This document shows, piece after piece, positions 1 to 11,356 of a stretch of DNA of 64,000 nucleotides; the stretch's first letter is position 1, and the number at the start of each line of letters is the position of its first letter. The translations under genes and the position numbers were made by a program. The stretch covers positions 62,001 to 126,000 of the forward strand of contig MU623379.1 in the NCBI GenBank assembly GCA_025201765.1, in the 5' to 3' direction. The notes under the pieces were generated by a model. The model saw nothing but the letters and a program-made list of their open reading frames with translations. It was not told the origin of the DNA and made no database searches. The DNA comes from Daldinia sp. FL1419. Taxonomy: Eukaryota > Ascomycota > Sordariomycetes > Xylariales > Hypoxylaceae.

Positions 1-27
1 TCCACATTTTCTTCAACTGCTATCACA

Positions 28-1937
28 ATGGGTAGTACGCCCAAAGTCCCCCCCTCCGTTGCGGCGAGTCCTGCAGCAAAGGGGAAAGCTACCGCCGCCT
101 CCACCACTGCTACCACCAAGAAATCCGCAAATGGTGTCACCAAGCGACCCGGACGCAAGCCTGCCGCCAAGAAAGGTGGTAATCGTGGTAAAGGACGAGG
201 CCAGAAGAAAGTTTACAGCGATACACGCGTTCAGGCTGCTTATGAGCGCCAGAGGGAACTAAGAGATCTCTACACACAGGTCGCCTTAGCCGTCAAGCCG
301 GCTCTTGAGGAGGTCGCCGATCAAACCCTTAAGAAGCTGACAGAATCTATGGATGGCCATAAGGGTGTGCCAGAATACTATACCGTCCAAGGACAATTAG
401 ACCAACAGCTCGAGCGTGTAATTCAGTCCGCTGGCCGAGAGCAACGCACGAGAGATAAAATTGCAAAGAACGGCTACGACCTTAATTGCATATATACTCA
501 AAAGACATTTACGGTATGTACAATTCTCTTCAATATCTATTCCTCTACTCCGATTTGACTCCCACCCCAATTTCTTTCCTTTCCCATTTACTAACGATCC
601 CATTAGGATTCTTTCGAGTACCAAACCGAAGAACTTTACGACGGCGCCGAGAACCGCGCCAGCATTCTAGCAGAGCTCCACCGTGAAGGCCAAGCTATTG
701 ATGTAAGTAAATTTAAACATTTCTTCTTCGCCCACGTCTCCGTTGCGTTTCTGACTAATAACAACCCCGAACAGACACCTGACTTGCATTATCAATATGT
801 TGACCACATTCCTTACATCTCATTCACCGGTTTATCAGATGATTCCGTTTCCTCCGGCAAAGGCCGTAAGGGGAAGGCCGCTGGTAAGCGGAAGCCGGAT
901 GATCAACCTGACGGGCAAGCCGATTCCAAGAAGCCTCGGCATACCGGCGGTCTACTAGCCTCGGAGCAACAGCCCGACGGCGTACCTGAGTCTAACGTCG
1001 CAACGCCCACGCCGCCTGATGAGCAGGACTTACCTGTTTCTGGCAAAAACTACCCGGACCTTCCCGCTGGTGCAGGTGAGCCTGACGAGTATGGCGTTCG
1101 CAGTGTGAACAAACGAGCAAAGAGCCCGCGTAATAGGTTCATCGTACCACCCTTATTCCATTTCGACGACAATGAGATAGGATTCCGTGATTCTACCAAT
1201 GACTCTACCCGGAAGGCTACTCGTGCTGTTCGAGGTATCTTCGTCGACACACCCAACTCCAATACTTGGCACTGGGACCACACAGTCAAAGACTATGATG
1301 TTCGAGACTATAGTGACGACACTCTAGACCCAGACCTTGTGAAAAAGCACGGATTACACCCCAAGTATGGCATGTTCCTCCCCAACTCTTCCAATGAGCC
1401 TGAATACAGCCATGAGACTGTCAGGGAAGTCCAACCTGTTGTCGTCGTACCCAACAAGAATACAACTCTTCATGCATCCCGTTCGACCCGACCTATGAGA
1501 ATGGACACGGGGCTGAAAGATGATAGAGTCAAGAACTCTCTCGGAGGCATGCTTCAGCACTTTTGTGAAGACGAAGGCCTTGACCCTGAGGAAATTGTTA
1601 CAGATGAAATGCGGGATCGCGAACGTAAAGCCTGTGAAAGACTTGCTATGTCCGCTGAAGCCACCTCTTCTTCCTTGGATGCAGAAACCCGTGCCCAATC
1701 AGCAGAAGCTGACGGTTCTACACGCAACGACGCCGTGTCTGTTCTTCTTCAGGCTGCCGAAGCCTCGGACGCTGACAGACCCACTCTGCTGTCTCCTAAC
1801 ACACGACCATCTCGCCCTTATGATGCGGTGAGGGACGTCTTTACGAGCGCAGAGCCAGCTCCTATTCGCTCGGAGTGCTACTCAACCAACGGTATTGACG
1901 CGCTTTCTATCTTTGCTGATGCTGCCTTGGAGTTATC

Positions 1938-1968
<31 letters not shown>

Positions 1969-2970
1969 GAACACGCGCAGCAACAGGCACACCAACGAGC
2001 ACAACAGCAGGCGCAACAACAAGCGCAGCAACAGCGTGATATTTCACTATTGAGCGATTCTTCTATGATAGATCCTCGCCTACTTGGCCTACCTACTCAG
2101 CCCCCGGCTGTTCCCAATGCATTCTTGCAGACTGCGCTGAACCCCGCGTCATCATTTACGCATATCGCACCGGCTCCCGCCGTGATGATGGACGCACCGC
2201 CGCCTCCAGCGCCTCCTAGGATCCCATTCTCGAGCCAGAGCGCCGTGAAGGAGAGTCCAATTCTGCCTCCCCTACGACCCAACCGAGCAGATGGTCTAGG
2301 AAAGAACATAAATATCCCTCCTCCACCGCAGCCCAGCCATCGACTACAAGATTTCGATTCTCCTCGGGGCTTGGTCCATTCAAACTCGGGGGTTTTCTTC
2401 GCACCTGCGCCGTCACGACCCTTCCACCAAGGCCTTACTTTTCATCACCACGAATCGACTCTAATGCCGATGTCTATGCAGCAGGGACCTCCCATGTCTG
2501 GCTCTGGTATGTTGCTTAACCAGCCTCATATACCTCCTCATATCGCCTATCCTCTCGAAACGTCGTCTCCCCTACCAACACAACCCCATATGGCTTCCAT
2601 GTCAACGCAGATGGAAATCCCTGTGCCCTCGACGTCGCCGATTGGTCCGTCTTTGACATCTCCCTCGTCGCCTGCGCACACCCCCCGCGGTCGGGGCTCT
2701 ACATCGTCGAACGGAAATAGCTCTGGAAAGTGGCGCAAGATTGCTGCTGCACCTATCCCCCACAACCGTCCTTGGCCCTCCAACGGCGGCACCGAATTGA
2801 GACTCGCGCATTATGATCACAAGGAGGCGATCAAAGACTACCGAGCCAACGAGCCGCCCCCGCGAACGGGACCCACGACTATCAGAGGGTGGAATGTCAA
2901 CAACGTTGCCAAGAGCCGAAACAGAAATGTAAAGAAGGAGGACTCTGAGGAGAAGGAATCTCCAAAGTAG
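28..2970 (+). CDS. Conserved nuclear-type protein of unknown function (925 aa, 3 exons)
   Basis: Exons are 28-513, 607-702 and 775-2970. Both introns have good donors (GTATGT, GTAAGT), branch-like CTAAC and CAG/TAG acceptors, and both fall in phase 0. I do not recognise the family. The N-terminal 65 residues are Ala/Lys/Arg-rich and look like a nuclear localisation region. Residues about 75-190 look helical and ordered. A second ordered block around residues 310-480 is rich in Asp, Trp and Tyr. A polyglutamine tract lies at about residues 580-615, and the rest is Pro/Ser-rich and probably disordered. A short ordered, basic C-terminal piece follows. The composition suggests a chromatin or transcription factor-associated protein, but that is inference. 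The start lies 28 nt into the window, so an upstream exon outside it cannot be excluded. It is convergent with AOS1. Confidence 0.8.
1939..2034 (+). repeat. Coding CAA/CAG repeat (polyglutamine)
   Basis: A run of CAA and CAG codons, interrupted by Ala and His codons, encodes a Gln-rich stretch in the protein at 28-2970. The first ten or so glutamines are uninterrupted. Confidence 0.85.
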
Positions 2971-4836
2971 GTCTCAGCCGAAGATGACTATTCTAAGACT
3001 ATGTCGTGTTGACTATTGTCGTTCTCACAGCATGATACAACCATACATCAGCAAATGGAGCGCATCCGAGCGAAACTAGAATTATTGATTTTCGGTCCGT
3101 ATATATTATATCGACCGGCGTACTTACCTAGATGAATCGATTCCCGCATAGACAGCTGGGACATGAGAAAAATCCGCCTGATAGAAAACACATCGGATAC
3201 GAGAACTTATTTAAACACACCATTATTGATTAAACTACGATATTAAACTACGATACACCATTTTACGACTTCCGCCAGGTCGTGGATACCAGCCATTATC
3301 ATCGACTTACCAACCACCAACCAACCTTACACCCTCTATTCACACCCACACACCTGGCGTTTCAGCCTTTATCTTTGCCATTACTATAACCTTGTATTTC
3401 TACGTCTTCCATGACGTCATTGGTAACCAACCCACAGCACGGCGCCGGGCAGGCAGCATTGGACCGGGGGAAAAAAAAGTTTCGCATATTCGGGGCCCCC
3501 TTTTTTCTATTTTATTTCTTTTTTCCGACGGCCTCCGTTGGCGCCCCGACTAAAAAAGACGACATCATTGCATAAAAATTTGGCGTTTAGGGATAAGGGA
3601 ATTTTGCGCCGGTTTTTTTTTCTACTACTTCTTTTTAGTATCTTGTGCATCGATCTGGCACGGAGCAGGAGCAAGATCGTTACTTAGGTACCTATCGCGT
3701 TGTCCGGGAGGAGGGGGGGTTTCCCGCAGCGATGGAGGAGAGGGCTTGCAAGCATTGTAATCAGTTAGGGAGGGAGGGTTGTTGTTGTTGTTGTCGTTGG
3801 CATTATTCCCCCCCAGGGGAGAAAAAAAGGAGGACGGATAGGACGGACGGTCGGCGGAATGGAATAGACAGGAGCGAGGGCGCGCGGGAGGGAGGGAGGT
3901 AGCGCCTATAGAGCCACGGGATGTGGCCGGTCGTATCCAAGAGATCGACCCTTGTATAGAGAGGGATCGACGAATGTTTGCATATGCGTTCGGAGCCTTT
4001 TGGCATTCTTCCCAATAGCGTTGCCCATCTAATTTTGAAAAAAGAATGATCGTGAACTTGTTTTGCCTTTGGACTTTTAGCGTCTTCTGCGTACCTAAAC
4101 AAAGCGGTCATAATAGACCCGCGAAACCTCAGCGACGGCGTAGAGGGTAAACGTATTCTATCATGTTTCATGGTGTAGATCAAACTCCTCGCTTTGATAT
4201 CCATATGTTCGTAGCCATTCCCAAACTTCTAAAGTGAAGCGGATATACTAGTCGTGGAATCGTAGTTATTATAGAGATTACGAAAAAGCAAGGTCTACGT
4301 GTGTAGTTATGCATAAGGATGAATTAATATCAACTGTCACAGGATTAAATTAGAGTAGAAGACACCGATTTAGCAGATTCAAAAAGCATCTGGCTCGCTA
4401 GTGTACAACACAGCCCACAGCTTACATATTCTGTTTCTTTTCCTTTCTTCTCTTCTCTCTCTTCGTATTTCTTTGTATTTCCCCTCTTCCTCTCGAATCT
4501 TTTAAGTATTCTCTTCTCTCCTCGCCAGCTAATATTGACATCCCATCATAATCAAAGTAAAACAAGTAGAAGAAAAAAAATATCCCGAATCGCAGAAAGA
4601 CGTTCGCGATAACATCGTAGTAGATCACCCTTCTTTTTTAAACTTGATGAAGAAAGAAACTGTCTTGTTTGAAAACTCCCTGCTAATCCCCTGGGAAACT
4701 GAAAATAACCGATCCGGAATATCACTAGAATCTGCTATGCCAACTCTGAAAACAACGCCCTGGACTCGACCCCTACCGTGTCCAAACGCAAGGAAACCTC
4801 GCTTGCATGGATGGCCTACGCATATTTCCTGCCTTA
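2971..4836. other. Convergent intergenic region, no gene seen
   Basis: This is the space between two convergent 3' ends. It contains short homopolymer patches (A/T and G runs around 3470-3560 and 3710-3780), a perfect palindromic CRE-like box at 3411-3420 and no open frame that begins with ATG and looks coding. The GC-rich stretch 3640-3900 is open but of odd composition. Confidence 0.6.
3411..3420. promoter_or_regulatory. ATF/CREB-type palindrome ATGACGTCAT
   Basis: A perfect 10-bp palindrome containing TGACGTCA, the consensus for ATF/CREB-class bZIP factors. It sits between two convergent genes and not in an obvious promoter, so its function is open. Confidence 0.4.
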
Positions 4837-6414
4837 TCATATACCAGAAGCAGGCGCCATCATCATAGCAGCCTGGTCCATAGGCAGCATCTGCGAGGTA
4901 TCCACCTGACCTAGCGGCATCATTCCAGGCCCAGTCGACAGTTCGAGCTGGGCTCTGCCAAGGTTCCCCTCGGGATGCAGCGGGTACATCTCGGCCTCCA
5001 TCTTGTCACCGTTGAACACAACCATGTTTTGGATGGGTTGCTGACGTTGTCCACGAACGTTGATGACGTCTTGCGCGAGCTGACCACCGAGGATGGCCGT
5101 AACTGGTGCAATTTCAGTGCCTACGTTTTGCAGGAAACTGCGCAGGAACTCAGAGCGTAGCGTCTCGGCGGGGAGGGATAAGAGTTGGTGGCTGTGTGTA
5201 GCGGAGCGGGTGAATGCTTCGAGATCCTGCTTGTTATGTTCGGGGAACCGATCATTGTGTGTCTGTTGGAAGGCCCAGAGAGCACGTAGACAAGAAAGTG
5301 CCGGGGAGACAGCTTTGAGGCGACGTCTAGACTTAAGATACTCGGGCGGTAGAGTGCTCGTTTCTGAAGCCAGATCCCAGGTAGAGTATAGTTCACGTTT
5401 TTGCACCTTCTCGATGGTCTTACCTCCTTCCTTTTCGGTTTCCACCTTGATGATGCTACGAGTCCGGGTCTCTGGGCCTACAACTGTAGGCACGTTGGGC
5501 TTATCTCGCTGTAGAACATAGTCGTGTTCAATGAGGTCACAGAATATGTAACCGTAGAAACCGTAGGTGCCAGCCGCGTAGAATTGGCGGTTGTGGAGAC
5601 GAGTTGCGGTATTGATGAAAGCGAACACGGTGGGGCTGAGATCCGTTGCGATGACGATATCGAAATTACCGAAAAACGACGCGCCTTTGGTCATTATACT
5701 TCCAGAGTCGGCGATCACTCTAACTCGAGGGTTCAATTTCTGAATCCTACCAACGGCCGCTTCGGCACGGCTTTGGCCAATATTCTCCTCGGTGAGAAAG
5801 AATTGTGCACCCAGATCGGCTTCCGTGACTATTTGGTCGTCAACGACGGTCAAGGAGCCAATGCCGGCTAGGACTAAGTTCTTGGCGATCTCATTTGCGA
5901 GTGCCTTCATAGTGATCAGAACAACATTGGTATTTTGTATCTTTTGTTGGGCCTCCATGCCCCATAGCCGTAGTTGACGGTCATATAAGGCGATATCATC
6001 TGACGACCAGTATTAGATAAGAACTTAGACGACAAAGTAAGGAAATATCTTACCTGCGCTTAAAGCATTTCCGTTGGTTGGCTGAGGTATGGCGGAGTTT
6101 TCAAAACCGGGTATAACCTGTGGTTGATTCGAAGGTATTATCAAGCCGGGATCAGCAAAGTTACCGTTGTTGAAGACGGGTTGTTGGAGCGCTGCAAAAG
6201 TATCATCTGGATCAGGAAATACTAGAACACCATTTCCTGGAATAGCGTTGTCAGGTGGCAGAGAGATTCCAGAGGTTGGTAACTGTAATGGATCTTGTCT
6301 TGGTATGCTACCGTCCTGAACTGGTTGGTTCTGTTCGGGAACTTGAGCTTCACCCGTAGCCGCACTCGGGATCGTTTGTTGATCTGGAACTGCAGTTTGA
6401 TCTTGAGTCTCCAT
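4837..6414 (-). CDS. AOS1: SUMO-activating enzyme subunit 1 (AOS1, ThiF/E1 fold)
   Basis: Exons read on the minus strand are 6414-6054 and 5999-4837, giving 507 aa. The 54-nt intron (6053-6000) has GTAAGA and CAG ends and restores the E1-typical stretch Ala-Leu-Tyr-Asp-Arg-Gln-x-Arg-Leu-Trp-Gly across the junction. AOS1 pairs with UBA2 to adenylate SUMO. AOS1 supplies the pseudo-symmetric adenylation half and lacks the catalytic cysteine, as expected here. The Rossmann core begins at about residue 120 and includes the nucleotide-binding segment Val-Leu-Ala-Gly-Ile-Gly-Ser-Leu-Thr-Val-Val-Asp-Asp. The first 120 residues are Gln/Pro-rich and probably disordered, which makes the protein longer than the roughly 350-residue yeast enzyme. 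Met6414 is preceded by an A-rich leader, and no other in-frame ATG fits better. Confidence 0.93.
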
Positions 6415-6606
6415 TTTTTTTGTTTTTTTTTGGATGGGTTGAAGATGTTCGAGTGTAAAGGCAAATGAGAATTAATTATGAGAAGGGATAGGAAGGGTCG
6501 TTTTGATAAGAGCTGAAGGCATAAGATATTATCAATTCGTCGAGTCCGGCGCGGGTCGAGATGAATGTCTCAAAAAAATTGATTTTACGTGAAGATAAGA
6601 CGAGAA

Positions 6607-6642
6607 TGTATGTGAGCTTGTATGTGAGCTTGTATGTGAGAA
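6607..6642 (+). repeat. 12-bp tandem repeat, 3 copies
   Basis: The unit TGTATGTGAGCT is repeated twice exactly, followed by a third copy with two changed end bases. It is followed by a degenerate GCGAATGTGAAT pattern. It lies upstream of AOS1. Confidence 0.8.
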
Positions 6643-7604
6643 TGCGAATGTGAATGCGAATGCGCGGCGCGCGACTTGCTTGTTACGCTGGATGCTGACT
6701 AACAAGCCCTCTCTTTCCTATTTCGTAAAGATATTGAAAATATGTAAGAGAGTGTTTTCCCCCCGAGGCTTAATTATATGATGGTACTAGCCTTCTGGTT
6801 TGATTTTGGATGATGGATGTTGGGTGTTGGATGTTGGAATTCATTTGTTTGTTGTAAATATGGCGATGGAGTATAATCACGGATGTACATTTATCAAGGC
6901 AAGATGCAACGAGCTAGCCTTGCCTTCTTTTAGATCTATTCCAGGTCAACTGTAGGTCAACTGTAGGCTACTCTTTTAGGTAACACTACAGGCGTAACTT
7001 GCATTAGGTAAATCGATAAAAACTGATGTGGATACGCCCAGATAGTTAATAGAATAATTGAAGATCATAATAGTCTGGTTATATGCATAGTATGAGGTCA
7101 CAGCTTCAAGTCACGGATGCAAGCTACCAACTGACGTCCTTATGTAATACGATTCTAATCGTTAGGTCGTCGATGTATGTACAGAAGCTTAGGTATGGAA
7201 TGGAATGTACAGTAGCTTTTCGTATATGTATGTACCTAATGGAAGTATACCTACCATGTACCTAGGTAGGTAGGTATACCAACCCCAATAATCTTCCTTA
7301 CAAGGTGGGTTAATAAAGGAGAGGGTAGCATCCAACAGGTAAAAGGCATCACAGATCGATCCTTTTTCTTTATTTTAATTGGTACTATCGCCTCAAAGAA
7401 ATTGGATAGCTACACGAAGAGTGCGACGAGGTCCGACTACATAGAGCTGAGGCATGTACAAAGCAAAAGGGAGATGCCCGCCTACCTACCCTTTAGGTCC
7501 ACACGCATGTGCTTCCAACCCTACCTATCTTCTAATTAGTTAGGTGTTTTATTAGGTAGGATAAGACCTTCAAATTGGGGAGAAGCTGCGAGCGATAGGT
7601 TATA

Positions 7605-7639
7605 GCTACAGGCTACAGGCTACAGGCTACATGCTACAT
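7605..7639 (+). repeat. 7-bp tandem repeat, 5 copies
   Basis: Three GCTACAG units are followed by two GCTACAT units with no spacer. Confidence 0.85.
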
Positions 7640-8246
7640 AGTACAATACTCATAGGCTAACGGGCTAAGGAGCTGCGGGCCACATTTAGTGTCTGTTTAA
7701 GAGGTACCCGAATTCTCGCGTAATCATCCCATAATATCGTCGTACATCTCTGTATGTATTTATTTATCATTTCGATGTCCCGTTAGATCGCCACAAATAT
7801 CCACCCTTTTGTTTAAAATATCTACATAGGTACAGATGCACTTTCTAAAGTATATAAAAAAACCCCGCCTAAACCCAATGAATTGGCTTACCCGCTCTGG
7901 TCTTACCAATTAGTACCACCAATGCCCTTTCATACAACCTTGGAACATCCCACGCCTGCATGTCCATTCCTTATTCCCAAGGGATTTCCCATTTCAAAAC
8001 TTCCAACTACACTTCATTGATCACTCTCCATCGATCTCCCCTCCCTGTTCGCCAACCCGCCTAAAACCCTTCAACTTGTTCATCTTAAAACGTACACCAG
8101 CCGAAACCCCTGATAGTACCAATTCATCACTATATCGCCACTCGGTTGTTTTTGGCTTAAACAGGTACACATCGCTCGTGCTTTGGTTCGCTGACGCAGA
8201 GTCAATCTGTCTTGAATACGTATAAGTTCCTACGGTTAGTCTCTTA

Positions 8247-10291
8247 ATGGTAAGTTCCAGCTTCAACTTAGCATATACTATTATTTATTGCTAGTTATAT
8301 TTTCTCCGGGGTCGGCTTCCATCTTTTTAGTAAATTATCTTGCATCGATATATATATATGTATCAACTTGCGTCCCCGCCCGTATATACTATACCGCATA
8401 TGGTTTTAGGTGCTTTTATTAGTATCATTATACTAACTATACCCTTACCCGATAGTCGGACGATTCTTCCGAGCAACCCCCACCAAACCCAGGACATTTT
8501 CGCACCGCCGACGAGATAGTACGTTCCATACTCGATGGTGATGCTTCACCTTCTGATATTAGCCCCTCCGGAGAGTTATATCGGGCTATAGAGAGGTATT
8601 ATCCTTATTCCAGGCCGTCTGGTCGCTCGCGCCCGGATCTCGTCCGCAACCATTTAACCCGCTTGGGTCAGCGCTCCTCGTCGCGAAACAGCATGCCGTT
8701 CGAGCTCAACCCGGAAACACAAAGAAGATTCTCGAGAGAGCCGCAAAGTTCTGACGCACCGCCCCGCTATAACTTACTCTCTGGTGTTCCTTACCTGCCA
8801 CCGCTGCGATCTCTAACTAGTGCTCGACGATCTTCGGCAATGCCACCATCTCGTCTGACAGGCCCGCGAGCACGCGCGGTGGACCGCTATGCGGCAAGAT
8901 TGCGGGGTGCGCATGAGAATCGGAGCGAGGCCAACCACGAATCAGGATATTTCTGGGAAAGGTCAGAACTTTTTGATAGAAGTCCGCGTGGTACCCGTCG
9001 ATCCGCTACCGACCAAATCGCCGACTCGCAATCTCCCTTAGACGAGGAACGTTTGCGGGAAGATACTAATTCTGAACTACGAGCGCTTCTCGATTTCACT
9101 CATCCTTATGATCGTCATTATTCTGATCTAACGTTTTCAACGTTACCGCCACAGCCGCCGCCACCGCCGCCGCCGCAAGACCCAGTAGAGGAGAACCGAC
9201 GAGTCAAGAGGCGCAAACTAGACTCTGATCGACTGTCTAGCAGTTATCAAGGTTTTCGATACGGGAAATACGGGCAAGTGGAACCAGGTCAGCTGACGAT
9301 GGAACTGGTGAGCTGCGATGGTGGCATATACCCGGATGATGGTCAGCGGTATACTGCCGAAAATATACTTAAAAACGACCAGACTGTCTACTGCACCGAG
9401 GGACCAAGATGTAATATCATACTGAGGCACCAAGGAGCCACCGTCTTTACGCTGAAGGAATTAACTATAAAAGCTCCGAGGTCTAACTATACCTCTCCGT
9501 GAGTAATTCGCTTCTCCATCCAGACTTTTACTAATTGATTTTATAGTGTGCAGGAAGGCATGGTCTTCGTCTCGATGACGTCCGACCATCTCTTGACACG
9601 AACGGCCCAGTACCAAATCCAGTACTCAGCTGCTCGGACCTCACCCAGGCAGGCGGATAGCCAGCCCCTACCGCCTATTTTATCTATTAGGCATAACGAA
9701 GACGGAACCACTATGACTAATTCACAAATTAGAGCGAGGCGTCTGTATAATATCGGTATGGAAGATGAAGATAACAACGTCCGAGTTGCTCAGATTCCCT
9801 CCGAATTTAATGTGGCACCACCCCCTTTTAGAGTCACTACGGAGTGTAGCGATTCCGAGACGGACGCTCCGACTCCGAGACAAGGCTGGCGGACACCCAA
9901 TAGGATTGGGCCTTTGCCATTCGAAAGTGATACAAGTGACGACGATGGCGATACGAATGAACGGTCTTTTAGTGAAGCATATCAGAGAATCCGACGACAT
10001 CGTAATCGGCCGAGTACTGCACTGGCAGAGGCGATGGAGGCTGCGCAAGTGGCTACGCAAGAGGCGGTTCGTGCCGTGGGCGGGGAGATGATGGTACCCC
10101 ATGCCCGATTCTTCATTGAACGAAACAAGAGCAAGTGTACCATTAAGTTTGACCCTCCGGTTTCTGGACGGTTTATATTATTGAAGATGTGGAGCCCGCA
10201 TAGGGACCCGGGCGAGAACATCGACATACAGGCGGTCATCGCCAAGGGGTTTGCAGGGCCAAGATATTTTCCATCCGTGGAGTTACGGTAA
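8247..10291 (+). CDS. Unrecognised protein with possible split galactose-binding-like fold (596 aa)
   Basis: Exons are 8247-8249, 8456-9498 and 9547-10291. The first exon is only the start codon, directly followed by GTAAGT. The acceptor at 8455 joins it to an Asp/Ser start (M-SDDSSEQ), and the upstream frame is closed by a TAG that lies inside the intron. Residues about 250-257 are a basic cluster (RRVKRRK-like), a likely nuclear signal. Residues about 275-375 and 530-594 are ordered and beta-rich, with segments such as GRFILLKMWSP and NIDIQAV that recall discoidin/DOC-type galactose-binding beta sandwiches. A disordered acidic stretch of about 150 residues separates them. The fold is inference and the family was not recognised. 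The transcription start upstream of 8247 is not visible. Confidence 0.75.
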
Positions 10292-11356
10292 CGAAGTCAT
10301 TTGAAGTTAACGGCGGAATTCCGAATAATCCAATATATAAATAAACCCAGCAATGAAGTAGCTTTATCGGCTCCAGCCAAAATGCACAAGCATGGAATCG
10401 ACTTCATGTCTGCCTAGATGTACGAATGTGATGCTACCTGTTGTCTTTGATTGTGATGTTTTGCGTTACCCGCCTGGAAGTCTTTTTATACTAGGTATTA
10501 ATGGAGCCAAAGACTTTATTGCTAATGAAGGGCTCGAGATTTGTTACCTTGGGTAGGTACCTGTGTAAGTAACTAGGTTACTGTAATAATGAAAGATGAT
10601 GCGGATTGTTGGAGTCTGATAAGCTTAAACGACATGAGCTTACCTATGATTCTATGCGGCGTGACTTGAATAATTGAGTAACCTAGAACGATAGGCGCAT
10701 TCTTGATGTTCTATGAGTTAGTATGAATCATCGTGGCTAAGCATGTGCCATCAGTGTACCTGGTACATGTGACTACTCGAGTTTGGTACGTAAGTTGGTT
10801 GTATTTGGTACGGACACCCCTGTCAGCAGTCATCGTTTTGTGGCAATGCCGAATGCCAGATTGAGTCACATTCGGGAAAGGTTGACTTACAGGCTCTTGT
10901 GAGATGGACCCACATGACTTAGTCATGTGGCTCCAGGATTCATTCTCTAAGAGAGTTTAGTGTTTGTAAAAAAAAAAAAAAACTTAGCTTTTAATACATC
11001 ATCCTTTTGCAATTCAACAGCTCTTGGCTCTGCTATGTATGTATTAGCTCTAGGTTAGTGTAGTTAGAGCTTCTTATAGTACAGAATAAGAAAGACTTCG
11101 TTTGTATTACTTTGTATAACCCCACCTAAATATTTTAGATTAATACGCAGCATTATCCCATTGACTTTTAGTGCCTTTTTGCCTAACCTAGCATACTCGA
11201 CATTACCAAGACAACCGATTTCTTCTGCTTTCAAAACTTCAAATCTTTTTAGGGGTCTTCACATACGACCTTCCACGAATTTAAAACATACCTTTTCCCC
11301 CCGTCACAATTCTCTCCAGCACAGTGTCTAGCGATACAACTTGCGACGGACAAATC
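10292..11356. other. Intergenic region, promoter of TIF6
   Basis: It holds a poly-A run near 10969-10983, a 21-bp near-perfect palindrome at 10910-10930 and AT-rich sequence. The sequence just upstream of the TIF6 start is pyrimidine-rich, as is common in fungal promoters. No coding frame was supported. Confidence 0.6.
10910..10930. promoter_or_regulatory. 21-bp palindrome containing TGACTTAGTCA
   Basis: Two 10-bp arms (CCACATGACT and its reverse complement) flank a single central T. The centre resembles AP-1/Yap-type bZIP sites, and each outer part contains CACATG/CATGTG. It lies about 430 bp upstream of the TIF6 start codon. Binding is inferred from pattern only. Confidence 0.4.

Larger units (their letters stand above)
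6415..8246. other. Intergenic region between divergent genes
   Basis: This region holds the promoters of AOS1 (minus) and of the gene starting at 8247 (plus). It contains 12-bp and 7-bp tandem repeats, TAGG/CCTA motifs near 7260 and T-rich stretches. No convincing coding frame was found. Confidence 0.6.

Noticed and set aside
3645..3902. 85-codon open frame in the convergent gap
   Set aside because: Begins at GTG and translates G-rich low-complexity sequence including a poly-Cys run.
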